Both the position numbers and the translations under genes were made by a program. This document shows, in pieces, positions 34,207 through 46,449 of a stretch of DNA of 64,000 nt (its first letter is position 1; each line of letters starts with the position of its first letter). This stretch comes from an uncultured Rhodospirillales bacterium (GTDB taxonomy: Bacteria > Pseudomonadota > Alphaproteobacteria > ATCC43930 > CGMCC-115725). The notes beneath the pieces were generated by a model that made no database searches, was not told the origin of the DNA, and worked only from the letters and a program-made list of their open reading frames with translations. Location: assembly GCA_903822185.1 (NCBI GenBank), contig CAIJOA010000011.1, forward strand, positions 744,001 through 808,000. Direction: 5' to 3'.

Positions 34207-35166
34207 ATGATGACATTCAGAAAATATAGCGTTGCGATCTTGTTGGTGGCGGCGCTTGCAATGACCGCCACTACCGCTTCCGCCGAGAAATTGCGTATCG
34301 GGAAAAGTTCGGCCAGTGGTTTCACTTTCTTCCCACTGGATGTCGGCATCGATCAGCATATCTTCGAGAAGAACGGGCTCGACCTGGAATCGATCGAGCT
34401 TGGCGGCAGCGCCAAGCTGCATCAGGCGATGATCGCCGACGGCATCGATATCGGGCTCGGCGCAGGCACCGATATCTCGTTCCTGGTGAAGGGTGCGCCG
34501 GAGATGGCCGTCGGCGCGGTCGCTTTATCGCCGGCGTTGTTCGGTCTTGTCGCGCTCACCGATTCGCCGATCCAGAAGCCTTCCGACATCAAGGGCAAAC
34601 GCGTCGGTATCTCGACCGCCGGATCGTTGACCGAATGGCTGGTGCTGCAATTGCAAAAGAACGAGAAGCTTCGGCCCGGCGACGTCACCCGCATCGCGGT
34701 CGGATCGGACACGACGCCGCAACTCGCCGCGTTACAGACGAAGCAGATCGACGCGGTGATGACTGCCGCCGCCCTCGGGCTTAATCTGGCGCAGCAAGGC
34801 CGCGGCAAGCTGGTGATCCCGGCTTCACAGATCGTCGGCCAGTTCGTCATGAACGCGCTCTATGCGACCAACAATGTCCTGGCGAAGCGGCCAGACGAGG
34901 TGCGACGCTTCACCAAAGCCTGGTACGAATCCGTCGCCTATATGAACGCGCACAAGGCCGAGACCGTGAAGGTTGCTGTAAACATCACCCATTTCTCGCC
35001 CGAGGTGCAGAGCGAGCAATATGATCAGGTGATGCCGTCGCTGTCGGTTGACGGAAAATTTCCGCCGGCCGCGGTCAAAGCGGTGGAAGAGTCCTTCGTC
35101 GATCTCGGCATCCTCGACAAAAATCCCGATATGTCGAAATACCTGACCGAGAAATATCTAAAATAA
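34207..35166 (+). CDS. ABC transporter substrate-binding protein, NitT/TauT type
   Basis: This 319-residue protein has a signal peptide ending TTASA. EKLRIGKSSASGFTFFPLDV, NGLDLESIELGG and ADGIDIGLGAGTDISFLVKG match the family and resemble the protein at 18377-19348, including YATNNVLAKRPDEVRRFTKA compared with YATNTIMADRPEVLRRFLVA. The two are probably paralogs with related ligands. Neither has adjacent translocator genes. It converges on the DUF72 gene with a 6-base gap. Confidence 0.87.
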   Translation: MMTFRKYSVAILLVAALAMTATTASAEKLRIGKSSASGFTFFPLDVGIDQHIFEKNGLDLESIELGGSAKLHQAMIADGIDIGLGAGTDISFLVKGAPEMAVGAVALSPALFGLVALTDSPIQKPSDIKGKRVGISTAGSLTEWLVLQLQKNEKLRPGDVTRIAVGSDTTPQLAALQTKQIDAVMTAAALGLNLAQQGRGKLVIPASQIVGQFVMNALYATNNVLAKRPDEVRRFTKAWYESVAYMNAHKAETVKVAVNITHFSPEVQSEQYDQVMPSLSVDGKFPPAAVKAVEESFVDLGILDKNPDMSKYLTEKYLK

Positions 35167-35172
35167 CGCCGC

Positions 35173-35913
35173 TTATCCCAGCCGCTTGATCAATGCCTGC
35201 GCCGCCGCCGGGGCACGGACCTTCGCGCCGGAGATGAAATAAACAAAAGCATCGCCGCGCTTGGCCCAAGCCTGGCTGCGCTTCGCCCATTTGTCGATAT
35301 CGGCTTTGGCATAGCCGGTTTCGATATCTTCCTGCGTGCGCATCAGCCGCGCATAGGTGAAATCCGCCGTCGGTTCGTCGATCTCGGGGAAGTCGTCGTC
35401 ATCGGCGAAGATGATCGCGACATTGTAGCGCCGCGCCATGTCGAAGAATTCTTCGCACTTGAAGCTGGGGTGACGCAATTCCAGTGCGTGGCGCAGCGGC
35501 AGCTTATCCACCTCGCGCGGCAGCAATTTGAGGAACGCCTCGAAATCGGTGGGGTCGAATTTCTTCGTGCCCATGAACTGCCAGTTGATCGGCCCCAGCC
35601 TATCGCCCAATTCGTTCATGCCTTGGCCGATGAAGCGTTCGACCGATTCGCCGGCCCCAGCCAACTCCTTGCGGTTGGTACAATAGCGCGAGGCTTTCAC
35701 TGCGAAGACGAAACCGTCCGGCGTCTCGGCCCGCCATTTGGCCCAACTGGCCGGCTTGAACGTCGAATAATAGGTGCCGTTGATCTCGATCGAGGTCAGG
35801 TGCTGGCTGGCATATTCCAGCTCGCGCTTTTGCGGCCATTTCTCGGGATAAAAAGTCCCGCGCCACGGCTCGAACGTCCAACCGCCGATCCCGACTCGGA
35901 TTTTGCCGCTCAT
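35173..35913 (-). CDS. DUF72 (YecE) family protein
   Basis: This 246-residue protein starts RVGIGGWTFEPWRGTFYPEK, followed by LTSIEINGTYYSTFKPASWA and GFVFAVKASRYCTN, the standard DUF72/YecE TIM-barrel pattern. LPLRHALELRHPSF and FTYARLMRT continue the family motifs. The function is not established. It is transcribed alone on the minus strand, divergent from the hybrid kinase gene. Confidence 0.92.
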   Translation of the reverse strand: MSGKIRVGIGGWTFEPWRGTFYPEKWPQKRELEYASQHLTSIEINGTYYSTFKPASWAKWRAETPDGFVFAVKASRYCTNRKELAGAGESVERFIGQGMNELGDRLGPINWQFMGTKKFDPTDFEAFLKLLPREVDKLPLRHALELRHPSFKCEEFFDMARRYNVAIIFADDDDFPEIDEPTADFTYARLMRTQEDIETGYAKADIDKWAKRSQAWAKRGDAFVYFISGAKVRAPAAAQALIKRLG

Positions 35914-36058
35914 GCCCGATACTCCTCACGGAATCGGCATCCGGCCTGCCTTAAAACCGCCATATCGCCGTCGCTCATTGAGGCGCGGGGGCTTTCTGGC
36001 ATACTGGCAGCGTTTCGGGCCCTCTCGGCGCTCAGGATTTGGGTACGATAGACCGTCG

Positions 36059-38401
36059 ATGACATTGCGTGCGCGCCTTACCCTACTGCTGATCGCGGCG
36101 ATCATACCGCTCATTGCAGTCGAGATTTACAGCGAAATCAACATCCGGGAATCGCGCAAAGCGGAAATCGCGCGCGATGCCTCACGGCTTTTGCAGCTTG
36201 TCGCCTCCGAGCAAGGTCATATCGAAGGGACCGTCCGCCAAGTCCTCTCGACTTTCTCCCAGACCGCATCGGTGCGTAACCGCAACTGGCCGAGTTGCAG
36301 CGACACCGCGAAACATATTTTCCCCAAGATCGAAGGTTTTTCGAATATCGGTGTCGCCGATCTGGACGGCAACGTGCTGTGTTCGGCGGTTCAGGTCGTT
36401 CAAGGGATCAGCTATCGCGATACCTCGATCTATGCCGCCATCGACCAGAACAAGGAATTCGCGGCGGGCAATTATTGGATCGGCCGCCTCGCCGGGACGA
36501 AGCTTCTTCCCTATTCGATGCCGTGGCGCGACGAGGCCGGCAATGTTTTGGGTGTCATCTGGGCAACCGTGAATGTCGATTGGCTGGCCGATCAGTACAA
36601 GAACCGGTTTTTCTCGCCCGACGTGACCCTGCTGATTGCGGATTCGGCGGGAACGATCGTCGTCCGGCTACCCAACCAGGCCGACTATGTCGGGAAGCCG
36701 ATGGGCGAGCAGTATATGTCGCGCGTCAGGGACTCGCGTAACGGTCTCGCCCATATTATCGGGATCGACGGAGAACCACGGCTGCTCGCCTACAATCCCG
36801 CCAATGTCGAGCCCGCTTTGGTGTATGTCGGTGTCGGGGTCAGCGACAGGCCCTATTTCACGCAGATCAATACCGCGACTTGGCAGAAAGTCCTGCTGAT
36901 CGCGGTCGCCCTTTCTCTTGGACTGCTGGCTATCTGGTTCGGCAGCGACAGACTGATCCGGCGGCCGGTCGAACGGCTGCTCAGCGTTACCGACCGCTGG
37001 CGGCACGGCGACAGCGGCGCCCGAGTCACCTTTCAAGACCGGCGTTCGGAGATCGGCCGATTGAGCGCCGCCTTCAATGAAATGGCGGTCTCGCTGGAAG
37101 AACGGCAGCGCAAACAGAAGAGCGCCGAAGACGCGCTGGCTCAGATCAACGTCAATCTGGAACGGCAAGTCAAAGAAGAAGTCGAGGCGCGCGAGAGCGC
37201 CCAGCGCACCCTGCAACAGGTGCAAAAGATGGATGCGGTCGGCCGATTGACGACCGGCATCGCGCACGACTTCAACAATCTTCTGACCGCGATCTCGGGC
37301 AATCTCGAATTGCTGCACAAACGCATTGCTAAAGACGAACGGGTCGAACGCCTGTTGACCGCAGCGGAACGGGCGACAGAACGCGGCGCGAAACTGACGC
37401 AACAGCTATTGGCTTTCTCGCGCCAGCAACGTCTCGAAAGTACACCACTCAATCTCAATCAGATTGTCGATAACAGCCGGAGCCTGTTGTTCAGCACGAT
37501 CGGCACGACGGTGAAAATCGAAACTGTGCTGACCGATGATTTGTGGCTGGCGCTGGGCGACGCCAATCAGTTGGAGCTGATGATTCTCAACCTCGCGATC
37601 AACGCGCGGGACGCCATGGAGATCGACGGCGCCATCACAATCCATACGGCGAACCTGACGCTGGGCGAACCCGACCGGCCGGAAGATCCAGTGCCCGGCG
37701 ACTATGTCATGCTGTCCGTGACCGATACCGGCCCGGGCATCCCGCCCGAAGTGCTCGATCATGTCTTCGAGCCGTTCTTCACGACCAAGAGCGTCGGCAA
37801 AGGATCGGGATTGGGGCTGCCGCAGGTATTGGGCGTCGCGCAACAATTGGGCGGTGGCGTGCGCATCGAGACCAAGATCGGCGAAGGCACCAGCGTGAAG
37901 ATTTATCTGCCGCGCGCCACCGACATCGTGGTAGCGGCCGTCGCGTCAGCCTCTGGAAATACGGCCTTGCAGGACAGCCCGCGCTTGGCGCGAATTCTGC
38001 TGGTCGATGACGATGCCGAAGTTCGGGCGGTCACCGCCGGCATGCTGCGCGACGCCGGTCATACCGTCATTGATGTCGGCAGCGGCGGCGCCGCGCTGGA
38101 ACGCATGGATATCGAAGGCGAGCATATCGATGTTGCGATCCTCGATTTCGCTATGCCCGGCATGAATGGCGCCGAGGTGTCGCGCATCATCCGACGCAAC
38201 TGGCACCGGGTCGCGATTCTGTTCATCACCGGATTTGCCGATATGGCATTGCTGTCGGTCGAAGCCAACGACGAAGATATCTTATCGAAACCGTTCCGCT
38301 GGGCCGACCTCGAGGAAAAACTGAGCGCCGCCATGGAACGCTCGGCCATCCTGCGCGGCAAAGTCTCGGAGCTTCGGTCGCCGACCAGCCGCCGGAATTA
38401 G
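36059..38401 (+). CDS. Hybrid sensor histidine kinase with periplasmic sensor, HAMP and receiver
   Basis: This 780-residue protein starts from the ATG just before the first membrane helix (RLTLLLIAAIIPLIAV). A periplasmic Cache-like sensor spans about 30-275 (SNIGVADLDGNVLCSA, SYRDTSIYAAIDQNKEFAAG). A second helix (VLLIAVALSLGLLAIWFG) leads to a HAMP region and a coiled coil. The H-box is GIAHDFNNLLTAISGN at about 400. The ATPase domain has NAxD (NLAINARDAM) and GSGLGL. The receiver has VDDDAE, the phospho-accepting Asp in LDFAMPG and the Lys in LSKPF. The stop overlaps that of the convergent cupin gene. A DNA-binding output partner is not visible. Confidence 0.9.
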   Translation: MTLRARLTLLLIAAIIPLIAVEIYSEINIRESRKAEIARDASRLLQLVASEQGHIEGTVRQVLSTFSQTASVRNRNWPSCSDTAKHIFPKIEGFSNIGVADLDGNVLCSAVQVVQGISYRDTSIYAAIDQNKEFAAGNYWIGRLAGTKLLPYSMPWRDEAGNVLGVIWATVNVDWLADQYKNRFFSPDVTLLIADSAGTIVVRLPNQADYVGKPMGEQYMSRVRDSRNGLAHIIGIDGEPRLLAYNPANVEPALVYVGVGVSDRPYFTQINTATWQKVLLIAVALSLGLLAIWFGSDRLIRRPVERLLSVTDRWRHGDSGARVTFQDRRSEIGRLSAAFNEMAVSLEERQRKQKSAEDALAQINVNLERQVKEEVEARESAQRTLQQVQKMDAVGRLTTGIAHDFNNLLTAISGNLELLHKRIAKDERVERLLTAAERATERGAKLTQQLLAFSRQQRLESTPLNLNQIVDNSRSLLFSTIGTTVKIETVLTDDLWLALGDANQLELMILNLAINARDAMEIDGAITIHTANLTLGEPDRPEDPVPGDYVMLSVTDTGPGIPPEVLDHVFEPFFTTKSVGKGSGLGLPQVLGVAQQLGGGVRIETKIGEGTSVKIYLPRATDIVVAAVASASGNTALQDSPRLARILLVDDDAEVRAVTAGMLRDAGHTVIDVGSGGAALERMDIEGEHIDVAILDFAMPGMNGAEVSRIIRRNWHRVAILFITGFADMALLSVEANDEDILSKPFRWADLEEKLSAAMERSAILRGKVSELRSPTSRRN

Positions 38402-39450
38402 CTGTTGCCGCGACGCTCGCGCCAGATACCGAGCTTTTCCTGGGCAACGCGGTCGGAATAGCTGAACAACACGGCATCCCCGTCCGTTTCCAGACGATAA
38501 GGAATCCAGCACGGTACCGCGAAGATATCACGCGGCTTCCAGGCGATGGTCTTTTGCGCATCGCCCTCGCCGACGATCAACCGTCCCGTGCCTTCGATCG
38601 GCGAGAAGACGGTGTTTTCCGTCGTTTGATAGAACTCGGTTTTGAAACCCTTCGGGATAAGCTGCAGGAACGCCGAGATCGTCGGCATCGCACTGCCGCC
38701 CGTCGTCGGGTTGATGTAGGCAAGCTTCAACCCCGCATAGGGGTCCCATTCTTCGTTCTTGCGCAACTGTTCCAGCACTTCGCGCGAACGCTCGTAAGGG
38801 TAGGAAAAGATCGGCGATTCCGGCTTCGACCAGGTTTCATTCACCGGCCGCATATTGGCACCGTAGCGCGCGAGGCTATCGCCCGCCGGACGTTTCAGCG
38901 GCGCGCGGTCTTCGGCGTAATGCTCGAAGAACATCGGCCCAAACGCGGCGATCATCGGGATGTCGAGCCCGTCCATCCAAAAGTAGGGACCGTCGCCGTC
39001 ATGACCGTGATCGTGCCAGGTATCGGAGGGCGTGATGACGAAGTCACCGGGTTTCATATAGGACTTCTCGCCCGAGACAGCGGTCCAGGCCCCACCCTGA
39101 CCTTCGATGATGAAACGCAGCGCCGACGGCGAATGTTTATGCGCCGGGGCGCATTCGCCCGGCAGCAGCATCTGCAGACCGGCATAAAGCGATTCAAGAA
39201 TGCGGTGCGAACCATCAAGGCCCGGGTTCTCGAGCGTCAGGACGCGCCGGTTCGCTTCATGCGCCGTGATAAGGCCGCCAGCCTCGAACAAGGTCGGGCG
39301 CAGCACATTGTCGAAGTCCCAGAGGAACGGCACCGCCCTAACCGAATCTTTCGGCAGCGGCGGCACCAGCCGCGTCGTCCAGAGCGCCGACACGTTGAGG
39401 GTCGCGGCTTTGGCGTAATAAGCTTCGCGCGCCGCCTGATTGTCGCTCAT
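38398..39450 (-). CDS. Cupin protein, gentisate 1,2-dioxygenase-like
   Basis: This 350-residue protein is about the length of gentisate dioxygenase. The N-terminal cupin has the metal His pair in PAHKHSPSALRFIIEG, then GDFVITPSDTWHDHGHDG. The C-terminal cupin holds FSPIEGTGRLIVGEGDAQKT and DIFAVPCWIPYRLET, with metal ligands apparently degenerate, as is usual in the second half. It should open the ring of gentisate or a relative such as 1-hydroxy-2-naphthoate or salicylate. GGAG lies 7 bases before the ATG at 39450. The flanking genes are two hybrid histidine kinases; kinase 2 lies 73 bases upstream on the same strand. Confidence 0.8.
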   Translation of the reverse strand: MSDNQAAREAYYAKAATLNVSALWTTRLVPPLPKDSVRAVPFLWDFDNVLRPTLFEAGGLITAHEANRRVLTLENPGLDGSHRILESLYAGLQMLLPGECAPAHKHSPSALRFIIEGQGGAWTAVSGEKSYMKPGDFVITPSDTWHDHGHDGDGPYFWMDGLDIPMIAAFGPMFFEHYAEDRAPLKRPAGDSLARYGANMRPVNETWSKPESPIFSYPYERSREVLEQLRKNEEWDPYAGLKLAYINPTTGGSAMPTISAFLQLIPKGFKTEFYQTTENTVFSPIEGTGRLIVGEGDAQKTIAWKPRDIFAVPCWIPYRLETDGDAVLFSYSDRVAQEKLGIWRERRGNS

Positions 39451-39523
39451 GAGTCGTCTCCTACCACGGGCCGTCCTTCCGCCCATGATGACGGAAATTC
39501 GCGTGCCGGGCAAAGCCGCGGCT

Positions 39524-41086
39524 TTACGCCGAGGGGCTATGCTGAAGGGCTTGGCGAACCGCCTCGACCAAGGCGGCGACGGCGAAAGGCTTCTTGATCA
39601 GCGGGTCATGGCCTGCCTGCGTATCGAGCGCCGATGTTTCGGCATAGCCGGTGACAAAGAGGACGCGCAAACCTGGGCGCTTCTCGCGAGCGCGGCGGAC
39701 GGTTTCAAACCCATTCACCTCCGCCATCGCCACATCGACGACCATCAGATCGTACACAGCGCCCTTGTCGAGAGTCTCCCATGCTGCGGGGCCACTCTCG
39801 GCCTCGGCAACCTGATAGCCGGCATAGCGCAGCATTTGCACTGTGGTTTCTCGCACATCGGCGTCGTCATCGACGACCAGCACGCTGCCGACAAAATCCA
39901 TCGCCATGGGCTGCGTTCCGGCCGCTTCGGTGATGGGCATTTGCGCCGCGCGGGGGAAATAGAGGCGTACGGTCGTGCCCACGCCGGGTTGGCTTTCGAT
40001 ACGGATCGCACCACCCGATTGCTGCACGACGCCGTGAACCTGGCTAAGGCCGAGCCCGCTGCCCTTGCCGATTTCCTTGGTCGTGAAAAACGGCTCGAAG
40101 ACCTTGGCAAGCGTCGCCGCATCCATGCCGGTCCCCGTATCCGACAGCGATATCCCGACCGCATCCATGGCCTCGCCCCATTCGGCCGGAATGAGGTCGG
40201 AACCACGTGGGATATTCACAGTTTCGATCGTCACCGTTCCCCCCGACGGCATCGCATCCCGCGCATTGATCGCGAGATTGAGGATCACCAGTTCGATCTG
40301 AGTCGGATCGAGCGACACGGGCCAAAGCTGCGGTTCGCATTGCGTGCGGATACTGACCACGCCACCCATCGTGCGCGCCAGGAGATCACCCATCCGCGCG
40401 ATGTTGGCATTGAGGTCCAGCGCCTCGGGTCGCAGATGCTGCTTGCGCGAAAACGCCAAAAGCTGTTCGGTCAATTTCGCCGCGCGATCGGCGGCATGCA
40501 GCGCGGCCTGCGTCCGACGCGCCGCTTTCGGATTATCTTGCGTTTCGCGCGCCAGCAAATCGAGATTGCCGATAATCGCGGTGAGCAGATTGTTGAAATC
40601 ATGCGCGATGCCGCCGGTTAGCTGCCCGACGACTTCCATCTTCTGCGCCTGCAACAAATGAGCCTCGGCTCTCTTCTCGGCGGTGATATCGACCGTCGCG
40701 GCCCAAGTTCGGATCAGCCGGCCCGTCGCATCACGTTCGCCGCTCGATGAAAGCCGTCCGTCGAAAATTTCACCCGACCGCTTCATAAAACGATAATCGA
40801 AGGTCCTTATCGCTTCGGTACTGCTGAGCATGTCCGGCCATGCCCGTTCGCGATAAAGCTGCGCCGATTCAGCGATCATAAAATCAGGCGGCGAACGGCC
40901 CAGCACCTCTTCGCGACGATAACCGAACAACGTCAACCAATGATCGTTGACCTCGATGATGCGCGCATCGCCATCGACCGAGTGAAGCGCCATCGGCGTA
41001 CGGTTATAGAGTTGAAGATACCGCTCGGCGCTTTCCTTCTGCGCCTCTTGGGTATTCGCCGCGTCGCTATCGGACATCGCCGTCAT
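39524..41086 (-). CDS. PAS-containing hybrid histidine kinase with receiver
   Basis: This 520-residue protein is soluble. The PAS domain (about 20-140) includes ALHSVDGDARIIEVNDHWLT, GRSPPDFM and the PAC-like DITAEKRAEAHL. The H-box is GGIAHDFNNLLTAIIGN near residue 155. The ATPase domain has NLAINARDAMP and GKGSGLGLSQ. The receiver has VDDDADV, the Asp in MVVDVAMAEVNG and Lys in IKKPF. The kinase core is strongly similar to the membrane kinase at 36059, so the two are paralogs. The start is uncertain: MTAMSD at 41086 or 41077. It may share a transcript with the downstream cupin gene. Confidence 0.87.
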   Translation of the reverse strand: MTAMSDSDAANTQEAQKESAERYLQLYNRTPMALHSVDGDARIIEVNDHWLTLFGYRREEVLGRSPPDFMIAESAQLYRERAWPDMLSSTEAIRTFDYRFMKRSGEIFDGRLSSSGERDATGRLIRTWAATVDITAEKRAEAHLLQAQKMEVVGQLTGGIAHDFNNLLTAIIGNLDLLARETQDNPKAARRTQAALHAADRAAKLTEQLLAFSRKQHLRPEALDLNANIARMGDLLARTMGGVVSIRTQCEPQLWPVSLDPTQIELVILNLAINARDAMPSGGTVTIETVNIPRGSDLIPAEWGEAMDAVGISLSDTGTGMDAATLAKVFEPFFTTKEIGKGSGLGLSQVHGVVQQSGGAIRIESQPGVGTTVRLYFPRAAQMPITEAAGTQPMAMDFVGSVLVVDDDADVRETTVQMLRYAGYQVAEAESGPAAWETLDKGAVYDLMVVDVAMAEVNGFETVRRAREKRPGLRVLFVTGYAETSALDTQAGHDPLIKKPFAVAALVEAVRQALQHSPSA

Positions 41087-41172
41087 GAAGGGGGTTGTCT
41101 CATCTTGACCCGACTTTGGGTGGCAATGTCGAGAACGGCAATAAAATTCGAGCCGTCTATCCTCCGGGGTAT

Positions 41173-41871
41173 TTACCGACGCTCGCTTTCGAGAACATCG
41201 ACACCGCCCGGTCGTCCAATGAAGGCTTGGTGGGCCAAGCCGATGAAAAGCCCGCTTTCGACGACGCCGACCATTCGCCCGAGTTGCATTTCCAAACCGG
41301 ATGGATCGGGGATAACGGCGATCCCGCAATCAGCGATGTAATGTCCGCTGTCGGTGATGAAAGGCGTACCGCCATCCAGCCGGAGCGTCGGTTCAAAGCC
41401 TCCAGCCGCCAGTCGATCCAGCACTGTTTCGTAACCGAAGGCGACGATCTCGACCGGCAGCTTGGTCTTGCGGCCCAGCCAATCGACTAATTTCGTTTCG
41501 TCGGCCACGATGATCAGCCGGTTGCTGGCGGACGCAACGATCTTTTCATGCAACAGGGCGCCGCCCAATCCCTTGACCAGATTGAGCGTGCCGCGTTCGA
41601 TCTGATCCGCGCCGTCGATGGTCACGTCGATACGGCGATGTTGCGCGAAATCCGTCAGCGTTATCCCGAGCCGATGTGCCAACCCAGCCGTGTTCTCGGA
41701 TGTCGGAATCCCGACGATGCGCAATCCCGTGGCGACGCGCGCAGCCAAAGCCTCGACCGCGAATTCCGCTGTCGATCCGCTGCCGAGCCCGACGACCATA
41801 CCGTCTTCGATTTCTTCGACCGCGCGCAAAGCGGCCGCCCGTTTCATCGCATCTTGTTCGAGAGAAACCAT
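41173..41871 (-). CDS. rpiA: Ribose-5-phosphate isomerase A
   Basis: This enzyme is 232 residues from the ATG at 41871, which has AGGA 9 bases upstream and gives the usual family length; an ATG at 41916 is also in frame. GLGSGSTAEFAVEAL, GIPTSENTAGLA, TIDGADQIE and KGLGGALLHEKIVA are the family signatures, including the active-site Asp pair and Lys. It interconverts ribose-5-phosphate and ribulose-5-phosphate in the pentose phosphate pathway. It is divergent from the DapA-family gene. Confidence 0.95.
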   Translation of the reverse strand: MVSLEQDAMKRAAALRAVEEIEDGMVVGLGSGSTAEFAVEALAARVATGLRIVGIPTSENTAGLAHRLGITLTDFAQHRRIDVTIDGADQIERGTLNLVKGLGGALLHEKIVASASNRLIIVADETKLVDWLGRKTKLPVEIVAFGYETVLDRLAAGGFEPTLRLDGGTPFITDSGHYIADCGIAVIPDPSGLEMQLGRMVGVVESGLFIGLAHQAFIGRPGGVDVLESERR

Positions 41872-41969
41872 CGCGCGCGATCCTGAAGTGGCCGAGGATT
41901 CGAAGGAGGGTGACATTTAGCCCATTTTCCGCTGAAATAAACGATAAGGCACGGCGATAGAGGCAGGCC

Positions 41970-44178
<2,209 letters not shown>

Positions 44179-44265
44179 CGCTTGACCCTAAGCCGCATGT
44201 TTCGCGTGAACAAGGTGCTCTAGGCAACGAGACCGCCGCGACCGTGCGGACGAGAAGGGAAAGAT

Positions 44266-44342
44266 TGGTAGGCCCGGCAGGACTCGAACCTGCGACAGCT
44301 CCGTTATGAGCGGAGAGTTCTAACCAACTGAACTACAGGCCC
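44266..44342 (-). tRNA. tRNA with anticodon CAU, probably tRNA-Ile2 (lysidine type)
   Basis: The 77-base gene folds with a 7-pair acceptor stem (GGGCCTG with CGGGCCT, two G.U pairs), D arm GTTC/GAAC, anticodon stem CTCCG/CGGAG with loop CTCATAA, T arm GCAGG-TTCGAGT-CCTGC and encoded CCA. The C4-G69 and C5-G68 pairs are the TilS-type determinants of tRNA-Ile(CAU), whereas elongator Met tRNA of E. coli has U4-A69 and A5-U68. Initiator features (three G-C pairs in the anticodon stem near the loop) are absent. It begins only 6 bases past the rpoD stop, on the same strand. Confidence 0.85.
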
Positions 44343-44348
44343 AAAAGC

Positions 44349-46304
<1,956 letters not shown>

Positions 46305-46342
46305 ATCCGTCCCGCCCTGCAAATAACGTCTAGCAATGAACG

Positions 46343-46374
46343 GATGCGATGCGGGCCAGGCCCCGCACCGCATC
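46343..46374 (-). promoter_or_regulatory. Hairpin between dnaG and rpoD
   Basis: GATGCG-A-TGCGGG pairs with CCCGCA-C-CGCATC in the complementary layout, giving about 12 base pairs with one mismatch and a 6-base loop. It lies 39-70 bases upstream of the rpoD start. In E. coli this interval holds an RNA processing site, so a processing or attenuation role is plausible here. No U-run follows. Confidence 0.45.
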
Positions 46375-46449
46375 ACATTCGGTTATCTCTTCGCCTGCCG
46401 CATCGATCTGGTTCCCCCTAGAGACGCCCGTTACCGGGCGACCCCCGTG

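Noticed and set aside
39440-41341. Long plus-strand frames opposite the PAS hybrid kinase
   Set aside because: The kinase frame has the H-box, ATPase and receiver motifs in order. The opposite frames show none.
44266-44342. Elongator or initiator tRNA-Met for the CAU tRNA
   Set aside because: The C4-G69 and C5-G68 pairs favour Ile2, and initiator features are missing. Met remains possible, so the product is stated as probable.
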